From contig JASHNY010000037.1 of the NCBI GenBank assembly GCA_030041385.1, forward strand, positions 1 to 38,699: 38,699 bases of DNA. Direction: 5' to 3'. Numbering within the stretch: position 1 is the stretch's first letter; the number at the start of each line of letters is the position of its first letter. Position numbers and translations under genes: made by a program. The notes below the pieces were generated by a model. It saw only the letters and a program-made list of their open reading frames with translations. It ran no database searches and was not told the origin of the DNA. Shown piece by piece: positions 1 through 8,223 of this stretch. Origin of the DNA: Alphaproteobacteria bacterium (lineage in GTDB: Bacteria; Pseudomonadota; Alphaproteobacteria; ATCC43930; CGMCC-115725).

Positions 1-1
1 G

Positions 2-658
2 TCGGCGCCGGCGCACCCGGTGCGCGCGACGACGGTGGCGCTCGTGACGCGGCATCCCGGCCCGATCGACGACGTCGAGCATGTATTGGCCGCGGCGGGG
101 GTCGATGTCAGCCGGTTGTTCTCGCAATTCGGCGTCTCCCGCGGCGAAGGCGGGCCCTATGTGCCGGTGCCGCGCGGCGGCGTGCCGCCGTCGACGCTGA
201 CCCCGGGCAAGCTGGCGGCGCTGCGCGCGATGGTACGGACATTGCCGGTGTCGGCGCCGCTTGATGATTACACGATCGCCAGCCCGTTCGGCGCTCGCCG
301 CGATCCGTTCAATGGCCGGCCCGAATTCCACACCGGCATCGATTTCGACGCGCCGTACATGTCGCCGGTTTATTCGACGGCGGCCGGGGTGGTCACCTAT
401 ACCGGCTATCGCAGCGATTACGGCAAGGTCGTCGAGATCGACCACGGGCACGGCATTTCGACCCGCTATGCCCACCTGCACCGCTACACCGTATCGGTCG
501 GCGAGCGCGTCGGCGCACACACCCAGATCGGCTATCTCGGCACCACCGGCCGCTCGACCGGTCCGCACGTGCTTTACGAGGTGCTGGTCAACGGCGATCC
601 GCAGGACCCGGCGAAGTTCATGTCGCTGGGCCGCGTCATCATGGTGGCGGAGCGATAG
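2..658 (+). CDS. M23-family peptidase-like protein (LytM fold), 5' end outside window
   Basis: The reading frame is open to the left edge, so the N-terminus is missing; the GTG at 20 is probably internal. The C-terminal half is a clear LytM/M23 domain, a fold that normally cleaves or senses peptidoglycan cross-links in the periplasm. The HxxxD zinc motif is present (HTGID, around 331-345) and so is the YAHLH strand (around 469-483). The last motif, normally GPHLHYEV with an HxH pair, reads GPHVLYEV (around 571-594), so the second histidine, a zinc ligand in active members, is a leucine. It may therefore be a degenerate LytM regulator of the EnvC/NlpD kind and not an active endopeptidase. It converges with the lytic transglycosylase gene downstream, with only 9 bases between their stops. 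The family assignment is firm; loss of activity is inferred. Confidence 0.85.
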   Translation, partial: SAPAHPVRATTVALVTRHPGPIDDVEHVLAAAGVDVSRLFSQFGVSRGEGGPYVPVPRGGVPPSTLTPGKLAALRAMVRTLPVSAPLDDYTIASPFGARRDPFNGRPEFHTGIDFDAPYMSPVYSTAAGVVTYTGYRSDYGKVVEIDHGHGISTRYAHLHRYTVSVGERVGAHTQIGYLGTTGRSTGPHVLYEVLVNGDPQDPAKFMSLGRVIMVAER

Positions 659-667
659 CGCGCCGCC

Positions 668-2704
668 CTACCGCGCGAGGTCGCTGACGAGCGAGAAGGC
701 GGTCGCGTTGGTCTGGTTCTGGCCGCGATAGACCTGCAGGTTTTCGAGCACTCGCTGGACGTAGAGGCGAGTCTCGGTGAACGGGATGTTCTCGATCCAA
801 TCGACCATGCTGATGTCGCCGCCCCGCGGGTCGCCGTAATCGCGCAGCCATTCCCGCACGCGGCCCGGTCCGGCGTTGTAGCTGGCGATCGCCAGCGCGT
901 AGGAGCCGCCGAAATCGTCGAGCAGCCCTTCGAGATAGGAGCGGCCGAGCAAAACATTGTAGGCGCCGTCTTGGGTAAGCCGGGCGGGCGAAAAGCCGAC
1001 CTGCATCCGCTGTGCGATCCGGGCCGCGGTCGCCGGCATCAATTGCATCAATCCGAGCGCGCCGGCGCTGCTCACGGCGTACTGATCGAAAGCGCTTTCC
1101 TGGCGCACGATCGCATAGAGAAGCGACGGCTCGATGGTCTTGTCGCCGGGCGGCAGCGCGATGATCGGGTAGCCGTGCACCATCAGCGGCGTCCCCGCCG
1201 CCATCGCCCGTCCCGCCACCAGGATCGCCAGGTCGATGCGGCCATGCGTCTCGGCAAATGCCGCGAGCATCGCGAAATCGATCTGGCTGTGCGCCGTGCG
1301 GGCGAGGTGGGCAACGAAAATCTTGGTGCTGTGGCGCTCGCCGGCCGCGGCCAGCAGCGCCGCCGCCTGCACCTGTTCGTTGGCGTCGAAGCGGGCGAGT
1401 TCCGCGGCGTCCGGCCGCGGCTCGGGCACCGGATGCGGCGGCGCGTCGCGGCCGAGTTCGTGGGCCGCAAGCTGCCCGTAAAAGGTCGCCATGCTTTCGG
1501 CCCCCGCGGCGTACCACTTCATCGCCAGGTCGCGCTTGCCTTCGGCCGCGGCGGCACGGCCGCTCCAATAGGCCGCACGGGCCTTGGCATAGGGACTGGT
1601 TACCCGCGCCAATATGCGGGCGAAATGGTCGAAAGCCAGCTGCGGCTTTTTGAAATAGCGCAGCGCGATGTAGCCGGCGAGAAATTCGGCTTCGGAAGAA
1701 TCGCTGCCGGCGGCGACGGCTCCGTGCTGCTGGACGATGCGGTAGGCGAGATTGGCCGCCCCGGTGGCGAGGAGGCGGCGGGCAACCATGTCCCGCTCGG
1801 CCCACCACGCCGCCGGCTGCATCCGGTTGTTGGGGTGTGCCAGCAGCAGCTGCGCCGCCGGCTCGATCATGTCCTTCCTGTTGTCCCAGCGGACCTCGTC
1901 GAAGACCAGGCCGGGATCGCTCTGCAGCGACGGCGGCACGCGGGCGACCGCGGTGCCGGCATTGGGTGCGCCCGCCGCGAGCGCGAGGCGGGCCTCGGCC
2001 AGTGCCTGGTAGTCTGCCGGCACCAGCGGGATCATGCGGCGCGCCGCGTCGTCGCGGCGGTCCCACAGCAGCCGTTCGAGGCGCGCCTCATTGTCTTCCG
2101 GCCGCATCGCACCGCCGTATTTGCCCCAGAAATCGCGTTCGGCGGCCGGCGGGAAATCGTCTTCGACCCAGGTGTTGCGCAACAGTTCGGCGCCGTCGGT
2201 GACCTGGCCGCGATTCATCATCAGCTCGGCGCGACGCACCTTGCCGACCGCGCTGATCGGCGCATGGTTCTTGAACCAGGCGGCGACGGTGTCGTCGGAC
2301 TCCTTGACGATCGCCGCCTCGGCGTTGTGCTCCAGTGCCTTCTGGTCCGGCCAATCGGGGTTGTGCTCAATGAAATCGGCGATCTCGGCAAAGCGTCCAC
2401 CCGGCACCGACCGGGTGTAGTCGAGCCATTGCACCAGTTTGAGCGGCAACCGGTCACGGCAGCGCTCGGCCTCGGCATAGGCCCGGCTCCAGTCGCCGCT
2501 ATGGGCGGCGGCGAGCGCCGCCAAAGCGACGCTGCGCTCGGGCTCGGGCAGCTCTTGCGCCTGGGCAGGGACAAGCGACAGGCCGAGGCTGCCGATCCCG
2601 ATGGCCAGCGCCAATACGCGCAATATTTGGAACAATGCCGGCTGTCCCCTCCAGCCGTGACCGTCAAGGGTCAAGTGTTTACGGAGTTTCGCGGCGATCG
2701 ACAA
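668..2704 (-). CDS. slt: Soluble-type lytic murein transglycosylase (Slt70-like)
   Basis: A 678-residue periplasmic enzyme expected to cleave the MurNAc-GlcNAc bond of peptidoglycan and leave 1,6-anhydroMurNAc ends. A hydrophobic stretch at about residues 27-48 ending in AQA looks like a signal peptide. A long alpha-helical, alanine-rich superhelical region follows. The C-terminal SLT domain has the catalytic glutamate at about residue 536 (RQESAF), then GLMQLMP and the AIASYNAG motif. The frame opens at a TTG (2704) and no in-frame ATG lies before the signal peptide, so the exact start is uncertain. It is transcribed away from dapA, with an 83-base divergent gap. Length and domain order fit Slt70 homologues. 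Confidence 0.93.
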   Translation of the reverse strand: MSIAAKLRKHLTLDGHGWRGQPALFQILRVLALAIGIGSLGLSLVPAQAQELPEPERSVALAALAAAHSGDWSRAYAEAERCRDRLPLKLVQWLDYTRSVPGGRFAEIADFIEHNPDWPDQKALEHNAEAAIVKESDDTVAAWFKNHAPISAVGKVRRAELMMNRGQVTDGAELLRNTWVEDDFPPAAERDFWGKYGGAMRPEDNEARLERLLWDRRDDAARRMIPLVPADYQALAEARLALAAGAPNAGTAVARVPPSLQSDPGLVFDEVRWDNRKDMIEPAAQLLLAHPNNRMQPAAWWAERDMVARRLLATGAANLAYRIVQQHGAVAAGSDSSEAEFLAGYIALRYFKKPQLAFDHFARILARVTSPYAKARAAYWSGRAAAAEGKRDLAMKWYAAGAESMATFYGQLAAHELGRDAPPHPVPEPRPDAAELARFDANEQVQAAALLAAAGERHSTKIFVAHLARTAHSQIDFAMLAAFAETHGRIDLAILVAGRAMAAGTPLMVHGYPIIALPPGDKTIEPSLLYAIVRQESAFDQYAVSSAGALGLMQLMPATAARIAQRMQVGFSPARLTQDGAYNVLLGRSYLEGLLDDFGGSYALAIASYNAGPGRVREWLRDYGDPRGGDISMVDWIENIPFTETRLYVQRVLENLQVYRGQNQTNATAFSLVSDLAR

Positions 2705-2726
2705 GCGGCCGTCCGGAATCGTGCGG

Positions 2727-2755
2727 TTGATGCCGGCGAGCCGGCGGACTATCGT
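2727..2755 (+). promoter_or_regulatory. Candidate sigma-70 promoter for dapA-smpB
   Basis: TTGATG (2727-2732) and TATCGT (2750-2755) are 17 bases apart, 33 bases before the dapA start in the slt/dapA divergent gap. Each box matches consensus at 4 of 6 positions. Found by eye only. Confidence 0.35.
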
Positions 2756-2787
2756 GGCAGCAGCCCCTATGCTGGCGGGAGGGTGCC

Positions 2788-3663
2788 ATGTTCAAAGGGT
2801 CGCTGGTCGCGCTGATTACCCCGTTTCGCGACGGCGCGGTCGACGAGACTGCGTTCCAGGAGCACGTCGCCTGGCAGGTCGGCCAGGGCACGCACGGCCT
2901 CGTGCCGTGCGGCACGACCGGCGAATCGCCTGCGCTCGAACCCGGGGAGCAGCGCCGTGTCATCGAAATGTGCGTCGAGGTCGCCAAGGGACGGGCGCCG
3001 GTCATTGCCGGCACCGGGTCGAACTCGACCGCGCACACGATCGAGGCGACCCGCGAGGCCAAGGCCGCCGGCGCCGACGCTGCGCTGATCGTCTGCCCCT
3101 ACTACAACAAGCCGACCCAGGAAGGGCTGTATCAGCACTTCAAGGCCGTCCACGACGCCGTCGATTTGCCGATCATCATCTACAACATCCCCGGCCGCTC
3201 CTCGGTCGACATGTCGAACGCGACGATGGCGCGGCTGGCGAAGCTGCCCAACATCGTCGGGGTCAAGGACGCGACCAACGACCTCTCCCGCCCGCTCAGG
3301 ATGCGGGTCGAGATCGGTGCCGAATTCTGCCTGCTGTCGGGCGAGGACGGCACCGCCGTCGCCTATCTGGCGCAGGGCGGGGACGGCTGCATCTCGGTGA
3401 CCGCCAACGTCGCGCCGCGGCTCTGTGCGGAAATGCACGAAGCGTGGCAGAAGGGCGATTTCGCCACGGTGCGCCGGATCAACGAACGACTGATCCCGCT
3501 GCACGAGGCGCTGTTCGCCGAGACCAGCCCGGCGCCGGTCAAGTACGCTGCCTCGTTGCTGGGCCGCTGCCGGGCCGAGGTGCGCCTGCCGTTGTGGCAG
3601 ACCGCGCCCGAGACTCAGGAAAAGGTCCAGCGAGCGATGCGCGGGGCCGGCCTGATCAACTGA
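2788..3663 (+). CDS. dapA: 4-hydroxy-tetrahydrodipicolinate synthase
   Basis: A 291-residue cytoplasmic TIM-barrel enzyme that condenses pyruvate with aspartate semialdehyde, the first committed step of diaminopimelate and lysine synthesis. The pyruvate-binding GTTGES motif is near residue 45. Y132 ([11 protein letters not shown]) and the Schiff-base lysine K160 (GVKDAT) are in place. The length is normal for the family. The ATG at 2788 is preceded by a GGGAGGG ribosome site at a suitable distance. smpB follows almost directly, so the two are probably co-transcribed. Diaminopimelate supply fits the cell-wall gene on the other side of the divergent gap, though that link is only contextual. Confidence 0.97.
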   Translation: MFKGSLVALITPFRDGAVDETAFQEHVAWQVGQGTHGLVPCGTTGESPALEPGEQRRVIEMCVEVAKGRAPVIAGTGSNSTAHTIEATREAKAAGADAALIVCPYYNKPTQEGLYQHFKAVHDAVDLPIIIYNIPGRSSVDMSNATMARLAKLPNIVGVKDATNDLSRPLRMRVEIGAEFCLLSGEDGTAVAYLAQGGDGCISVTANVAPRLCAEMHEAWQKGDFATVRRINERLIPLHEALFAETSPAPVKYAASLLGRCRAEVRLPLWQTAPETQEKVQRAMRGAGLIN

Positions 3664-3688
3664 CGACGTGACAACGGGCGGGGCGGGA

Positions 3689-4150
3689 ATGCGGACGGGC
3701 GACCGGTATGCCGCGCAGAATCGCCGCGCTCGCCACGACTATCTGATCGAGGACACGCTCGAAGCCGGGCTCGTTCTGCACGGCACCGAGGTCAAGGTCC
3801 TGCGTCAGGGGCAGGCGAGCATCGCCGAATCCTACGCCGACGAGCGCGGCGGCGAGTTGTTTCTGGTCAACGCCAACATCCCCGAATATGGCGCCTCGCA
3901 TTTCAATCACCAGCCGCGGCGGCCGCGTAAACTGCTGCTGCATCGCAAGGAGGTGAACCGGCTGCTGGGCGCGATCCGGCGCGAGGGGGTGACGATCGTG
4001 CCGCTGGCGATCTATTTCAACGATCGCGGCCGCGCCAAGGTGCAGCTCGGCCTCGCCCGCGGCAAGCGCAAGGCCGACAAGCGCCAGGCCGAGAAGGCTC
4101 GCGACTGGCAGCGCGACAAGGCCCGGATCATGCGGGCGCGCAACCTGTAG
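3689..4150 (+). CDS. smpB: SsrA-binding protein SmpB
   Basis: SmpB binds tmRNA and brings it to stalled ribosomes for trans-translation. The protein has the OB-fold signatures expected: an early [12 protein letters not shown] segment, [24 protein letters not shown], [16 protein letters not shown] basic region and the lysine/arginine-rich C-terminal tail that inserts in the decoding centre. A GTG at 3668 would add seven residues, but the ATG at 3689 has a GGGCGGGA purine-rich site just before it and gives 153 residues, close to the usual length. It starts 25 bases after the dapA stop. Confidence 0.96.
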   Translation: MRTGDRYAAQNRRARHDYLIEDTLEAGLVLHGTEVKVLRQGQASIAESYADERGGELFLVNANIPEYGASHFNHQPRRPRKLLLHRKEVNRLLGAIRREGVTIVPLAIYFNDRGRAKVQLGLARGKRKADKRQAEKARDWQRDKARIMRARNL

Positions 4151-4154
4151 GCCG

Positions 4155-4178
4155 TGCCGGGTGGCGAATCCCGGGGCA
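4155..4178. terminator. Candidate bidirectional hairpin between smpB and the udg gene
   Basis: CCGGG (4157-4161) pairs with CCCGG (4170-4174) around an 8-base loop in the 30-base gap between two converging genes. The flanking TGCC/GGCA can extend the stem with a two-base bulge. There is no T run, so a terminator role is inferred from position. Confidence 0.25.
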
Positions 4179-4180
4179 AC

Positions 4181-4825
4181 CTACCGGGCGAGCCGCTCCG
4201 CCACCCTGGCAAACACGTCTTCGAACATTCCCGCGGTCAGCCTGCCGGTATTGGTATTCAGGCGCGAGCAATGGTAGCTGTCGGCCAGCACCAGCCCGTC
4301 GGGCAAATCATGCAACACGCCGTGGGCAAAGCGGTACGCGGATTGGCGGCTGCCGCGCGCGGCCAGGATCGCCTGATGCGCGATCGCGCCGAGCGCCACG
4401 ATCGCCTTGAGCCGCGGCAACGCCGCCAGCTCGGCGGCGAGAAACCGGCGGCAGGCGGCGATTTCGGCCGGCTCCGGTCGGTTCTGCGGCGGCACGCAGC
4501 GCACCGCGTTGGTGATTCGCACCCGCACCAGGGTCAGCCCGTCGTCGCGCCGCGCCCCGTATTGTCCGGCGGCAAAGCCGAATTTGGCCAGCGTCGCGTA
4601 CAGCAGCTCGCCGGCATAGTCGCCGGTAAACGGGCGTCCGGTGCGGTTGGCGCCACGCAGCCCCGGCGCCAACCCGACCACCAGCAATTCGGCGCCGTCG
4701 TCGCCGAACGGCGGCACCGGCGCGTTGAACCATTCCGGATGCGCCGCCCTCTGGGCTGACCGGAACGCGACGAGGCGCGGGCACAGCGGACAGTCAGAGG
4801 ATGGCAGCAGCACGCCCGCGGTCAC
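4181..4825 (-). CDS. Uracil-DNA glycosylase, family 5 (UdgB-like), Fe-S type
   Basis: A 214-residue DNA repair enzyme expected to remove uracil, and in family 5 also other deaminated bases, from DNA. Two N-terminal cysteines (C12 and C15 in CPLC) and two later ones (NAVRC and AACRR) fit the four-cysteine iron-sulfur cluster of family 4/5 enzymes. The first active-site motif GLAPGLRGANRTGRPFTGD is typical of family 5, which lacks the catalytic Asp/Glu of classical Ung at this point. The second motif reads SYHCSRLNTNTGRLT, with HCS where HPS is usual. The start overlaps the end of the NYN gene by 4 bases, so the two are translationally coupled. Confidence 0.88.
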   Translation of the reverse strand: MTAGVLLPSSDCPLCPRLVAFRSAQRAAHPEWFNAPVPPFGDDGAELLVVGLAPGLRGANRTGRPFTGDYAGELLYATLAKFGFAAGQYGARRDDGLTLVRVRITNAVRCVPPQNRPEPAEIAACRRFLAAELAALPRLKAIVALGAIAHQAILAARGSRQSAYRFAHGVLHDLPDGLVLADSYHCSRLNTNTGRLTAGMFEDVFARVAERLAR

Positions 4826-5403
4826 GGAACGTCGGCCGCCTCGGTGCGTGGGCGCTGCAAATCGTCGCGGGGGTGGTGGCTGCGCGAAATCAGCGGGGCC
4901 AAATCCTGCAATTCGATAAAGGTGTCCGCCTGACGGCGCAGGTCGTCGGCGACCATCGGTGGCGATGAGCGCAATGTCGATACGACCGACACGCGCACGC
5001 CGCGGCGCTGTACGGCCTCGACCAGCCGGCGAAAATCGCCGTCGCCGGAAAACAGCACGGCATGGTCCATGTATTGGGCCATTTCCAGCATGTCGATGGC
5101 CAACTCGATGTCCATGTTGCCCTTGATTCGCCGCCGGCCCATGGCATCGGTGAATTCGCGCGTGGGCTTGGTGACCATGGTATAGCCGTTATAGTCGAGC
5201 CAATCGACCAACGGTCGTATCGGCGAGTATTCCTGGTCTTCGATCAGCGCCGTGTAGTAGAATGCTCGAATCAAACGCCCCTTGGCGCGGAACATTTCGA
5301 GCAGTCTTTTGTAGTCGATATCGAAAGCAAGACTCCGAGCGGCAGAATATAGATTGGCACCGTCAATAAAAATTGCTATCCGTTCTTCTGGGTAAAATAA
5401 CAT
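4822..5403 (-). CDS. NYN-domain protein (LabA/DUF88-like putative ribonuclease)
   Basis: The protein carries a PIN-like NYN fold: FIDGANLY near the N-terminus, KGNMDIELAIDML in the middle and LFSGDGDF later, which together supply the acidic metal-binding residues of this nuclease family. Members are thought to act on RNA; the substrate here is unknown. A TTG at 5418 would add five residues, but the ATG at 5403 has GGCGGAG six bases upstream and gives 193 residues. The C-terminal 25 residues are basic and acidic without known domain. It is the first gene of a two-gene leftward operon with the glycosylase and diverges from folK. Codon use at its 5' end is somewhat AT-richer than the neighbours. 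Confidence 0.88.
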   Translation of the reverse strand: MLFYPEERIAIFIDGANLYSAARSLAFDIDYKRLLEMFRAKGRLIRAFYYTALIEDQEYSPIRPLVDWLDYNGYTMVTKPTREFTDAMGRRRIKGNMDIELAIDMLEMAQYMDHAVLFSGDGDFRRLVEAVQRRGVRVSVVSTLRSSPPMVADDLRRQADTFIELQDLAPLISRSHHPRDDLQRPRTEAADVP

Positions 5404-5435
5404 AATCGGCTCCGCCAAGTTTCAGATTTTCCGTA

Positions 5436-5464
5436 ATTGTCATCCCGGCGAAAGGTTTCGTCAA
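5436..5464 (-). promoter_or_regulatory. Candidate promoter for the NYN-udg operon
   Basis: On the minus strand TTGACG (5464-5459) and GACAAT (5441-5436) are separated by 17 bases, about 33 bases before the ATG at 5403. The -35 box matches 5 of 6 and the -10 box 4 of 6 consensus positions. The region is locally AT-rich. Confidence 0.4.
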
Positions 5465-5489
5465 GGGCAATGCCGGTGCAGGAGTTGCC

Positions 5490-6017
5490 ATGATCATTAT
5501 CGGACTGGGCGGCAATCTTGCCACTCGGCAACACGGGCCGCCACAGCAGACGCTGGTGGCGGCGCTGGCGGCGCTGGGCGAGCAGGGGGTCCGGATCGTC
5601 CGATGTTCGCCGTTTTACCTGTCGGAACCGGTGCCGCGTTCGGATCAGCCGTGGTTTGTCAATGCGGCGGCGGTCGTGGCAACGGCGCTGCAGCCGGAGC
5701 CGCTGCTGCGGCAGATGCTGGCACTGGAGCGCGCTTTCGGGCGAGTGCCTTCGCCGCGCAACGCCGCCCGCGTTCTCGACCTCGATTTGCTCGATTACGA
5801 CGGCCGCATCATGGCGAGCCGCGACCTGACGCTGCCGCACCCGCGGCTGCACGAGCGGCGCTTCGTCTTGGCCCCGCTCTGCGATGTCGCGCCGGAATGG
5901 CGCCACCCGCTCTCGGGCCTCGGCGCAACGGAGCTGCTGGCGCGGATACCCCCGGACCAGCAGGTGCGGCGTCTGCAAGAACCGGAGGCTGCGGAGCGCC
6001 ATGGTAATTGTGGTTGA
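5490..6017 (+). CDS. folK: 2-amino-4-hydroxy-6-hydroxymethyldihydropteridine pyrophosphokinase
   Basis: HPPK transfers pyrophosphate from ATP to the pterin in folate biosynthesis. The 175-residue protein shows the family signatures in order: IIGLGGNL at the N-terminus, SPFYLSEPVP, QPWFVNAAAVV, a central ERAFGR and NAARVLDLDLL (the D-x-D metal site), then LPHPRLHERRFVLAPLCDVAPEW. The start ATG is preceded by GCAGGAG. In many alphaproteobacteria an NYN gene, folK, rpoZ and the ppGpp synthetase lie close together after smpB; here neither rpoZ nor the ppGpp synthetase follows, and a methyltransferase gene comes next. Confidence 0.95.
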   Translation: MIIIGLGGNLATRQHGPPQQTLVAALAALGEQGVRIVRCSPFYLSEPVPRSDQPWFVNAAAVVATALQPEPLLRQMLALERAFGRVPSPRNAARVLDLDLLDYDGRIMASRDLTLPHPRLHERRFVLAPLCDVAPEWRHPLSGLGATELLARIPPDQQVRRLQEPEAAERHGNCG

Positions 6018-6036
6018 GCGGCGAGACCGATATAAC
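6008..6036 (+). promoter_or_regulatory. Candidate promoter for the PCMT-tolC run
   Basis: TTGTGG (6008-6013) and TATAAC (6031-6036) lie 17 bases apart, overlapping the end of folK and about 55 bases before the methyltransferase ATG. The -10 box matches consensus at 5 of 6 positions. Confidence 0.45.
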
Positions 6037-6091
6037 CGCGCCGCGCCGGCCGGTGCCGGCGACCCCCTCCCGCCGCCAACCTGGTGATGCG

Positions 6092-6748
6092 ATGCCCGTG
6101 TACGAGACGGCCCGCGCCAACATGGTCGAGAGCCAGATTCGTCCGAACAAGGTCACCGACGAGCGGGTGATCGCGGCTTTCGCCCACATCCGCCGCGAAT
6201 TGTTTGTGCCCGAGCGCCTGCGTGGGGTCGCCTATGCCGACGAGGACCTGCCGCTCGGCGGCGGGCGCTACCTGATGCAGCCGATGGTCGCCGCCCGGCT
6301 GTTGCAGGCTGCGGCGGTCGAGCCGAACAGCATCGCCCTGGTGGTCGGCGCCGGGGTCGGCTACGAGGCGGCGCTGCTCGCGACGATGGGGCGCAGCGTG
6401 ATAGCGCTCGAAAACGACCCCGACCTGGCGCGGCTCGGGCGGGCGGCGCTGGTCGAGCACCGAATCGCCGCGGTGAGCTATGTCGAGGGCGTGCTGCGCC
6501 AGGGCTATCGGATGCGGGCCCCCTACGACGTCATCCTGTTTGCCGGAGCAGTCGCGGACATCCCGCCGGAAATGGCCAATCAGCTTGGCGACGGCGGCCG
6601 GCTGGTGGCAGTCGTGCGGCACGGCACCGGGGTCGGCCGGGCCACCCTCGTTACGCGCACTGGCGAAATCCTAGCGCAGCGAGCTATCTTTGACGCGGCC
6701 ACGCCGTTGCTGGCGGAGTTCGCGACGAAGCCGGCGTTCGTATTCTGA
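6092..6748 (+). CDS. Protein-L-isoaspartate O-methyltransferase family protein
   Basis: A 218-residue SAM-dependent methyltransferase of the PCMT family. The N-terminal ARANMVESQIRPNKVTDERVI segment, RRELFVPE, and YLMQPMVAARLLQ are typical of alphaproteobacterial members next to tolC. The SAM site VVGAGVGYEAALLA is present, followed by the acidic ALENDPDL. True repair of isoaspartyl residues is not certain: this subgroup, usually found beside TolC, is distinct from E. coli Pcm. The frame is open back to 6008, but the ATG at 6092 matches where family similarity begins. The tolC start lies 7 bases after the stop, so the two form an operon. Confidence 0.87.
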   Translation: MPVYETARANMVESQIRPNKVTDERVIAAFAHIRRELFVPERLRGVAYADEDLPLGGGRYLMQPMVAARLLQAAAVEPNSIALVVGAGVGYEAALLATMGRSVIALENDPDLARLGRAALVEHRIAAVSYVEGVLRQGYRMRAPYDVILFAGAVADIPPEMANQLGDGGRLVAVVRHGTGVGRATLVTRTGEILAQRAIFDAATPLLAEFATKPAFVF

Positions 6749-6755
6749 GGGTCGG

Positions 6756-8156
6756 ATGCCCGTGCCGCACAAGGGGATCAATTGGGCGACGCCGCTGCGC
6801 TTGGCGCTCGGTCTCGCCATCGTTGCGCTGTGCGCCGGCACGGCCTCGGCGCAGACGCTGACCGAGGCGTTGGCCTACGCCTACAACAACAACCCGCAAC
6901 TGCTCGCACAGCGCGCCCTGCTCAGGGCGACCGATGAGCAGGTGCCGCAGGCATTGTCGAATTGGCGGCCGACGGTCAATTTCACCGGCCAGGCCGGGTA
7001 TGCCCGCGGGGCGGTCGCATCGACCGGCAACCCGTCGCAGTTTACGAGCTTTGTCGAACGGGAGCTCGACCTGCAGATCACCCAGCCGATCTATCGCGGC
7101 GGGCGCACCGAGGCGCAGACGCGCCAGGCGATCAATACGGTGCAGGCGGCGCGGGCACAGACGCTCGCGGTCGAGACGACGGTGTTTCAAGCCGTCGCGC
7201 AAGCGTTTCTCGACACGGTCCGCGACCAGACCCTGGTCGAGGTCAATCGCGAAAACGAGGAGGCGCTGAGGAAACAGCTCGAAGGGACGCGGGACCGCTT
7301 CCGCGTCGGCGAGGTCACCCGAACCGACGTTGCCCAGGCCGAATCCTCCTATGCCCAGGCGCGGGCGAACCGCATCGCCGCCGAGGGTCAGCTGCAGGTC
7401 AGTCGGGCAGAGTACATGCGCGTCGTCGGCCATCCGCCGGGCCGGCTGGTCATGCCGCACGAGCGCCCGACACTGCCGGCGACCCGCGAAGAGGCGTTGC
7501 AGCTTGCCGCCAACGACAACCCCAACGTCATTGCCGCCAACTTCACCGAGCTGGCGGCGCGCGACAATATCGACCTCGTGCGCGGCCAGTTGCTGCCGCA
7601 GGTCTCGATCGTCGGCGACCTGAACCGCAGCTATGCCCCGTCGATCACGTTGAGTTCCGAGCGTGAGGATACGGCAAGCGTCGTCGCCCGCGTAACGATG
7701 CCGCTTTACGAAGGCGGCGCCGTCTATTCCCAGACGCGCCAGGCCGAGCAGACCCTGGGGCAGCGCCGCAGCCAGGTCGACGACGCCCGCCGCGCCGCGG
7801 TGCAGAGCGCGAGCCAGGCCTGGGACACGCTGAATTCGGGGCGCGCCGCGATCGCGTCGTTCAGCGTCGCGGTGCGGGCGGCCCGGATCGCGCTCGCCGG
7901 CATGCAGCAGGAGGCTCTTGTCGGCACGGCCACCGTGCTCGACGTGCTGATCTCCGAGCAGCAATTGTTCACGACCGAATCGCAGCTCGTCGGCGCCGAG
8001 CATGATGCCGCCGTCGCCGAGTTCAGCCTCGCCGCCGCGACCGGGCGGTTGATCGCGCCGGACCTCCATCTGCCGGTCCAGCTCTACGACATGGAGCGTC
8101 ACTACAAGGCGGTAAAGGACAAATGGTCCGGCTTCAAGGGCGGCTTGTCAGAATAG
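6756..8156 (+). CDS. tolC: TolC-family outer-membrane efflux/secretion channel
   Basis: A 466-residue outer-membrane channel that would trimerise to form the exit duct for type I secretion or efflux pumps. An N-terminal hydrophobic signal ends at ASAQ, followed directly by TLTEALAYAYNNNPQLLAQRA, the usual start of TolC proteins. Two repeats of coiled-coil helices follow, with paired markers such as QPIYRGGRTEAQTRQA in the first half and MPLYEGGAVYSQTRQAEQ in the second, the internal duplication of the family. GTATVLDVLISEQQLF lies near the C-terminus. The ATG at 6756 was chosen because upstream residues are arginine-rich and unlike a signal. No pump genes lie nearby, so its partner is unknown. 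Confidence 0.93.
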   Translation: MPVPHKGINWATPLRLALGLAIVALCAGTASAQTLTEALAYAYNNNPQLLAQRALLRATDEQVPQALSNWRPTVNFTGQAGYARGAVASTGNPSQFTSFVERELDLQITQPIYRGGRTEAQTRQAINTVQAARAQTLAVETTVFQAVAQAFLDTVRDQTLVEVNRENEEALRKQLEGTRDRFRVGEVTRTDVAQAESSYAQARANRIAAEGQLQVSRAEYMRVVGHPPGRLVMPHERPTLPATREEALQLAANDNPNVIAANFTELAARDNIDLVRGQLLPQVSIVGDLNRSYAPSITLSSEREDTASVVARVTMPLYEGGAVYSQTRQAEQTLGQRRSQVDDARRAAVQSASQAWDTLNSGRAAIASFSVAVRAARIALAGMQQEALVGTATVLDVLISEQQLFTTESQLVGAEHDAAVAEFSLAAATGRLIAPDLHLPVQLYDMERHYKAVKDKWSGFKGGLSE

Positions 8157-8223
8157 CCGCTCGCTCGATCTGGCAAATTGCCGGCCGGGCGTCCAGGTTA
8201 GAGACAGTCGCCTTCAGTTGCGG

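Noticed and set aside
971-2815. 614-codon plus-strand frame opposite slt
   Set aside because: Composition rich in Arg, His and Gly, no motif, and it overlaps both slt and the dapA promoter and start.
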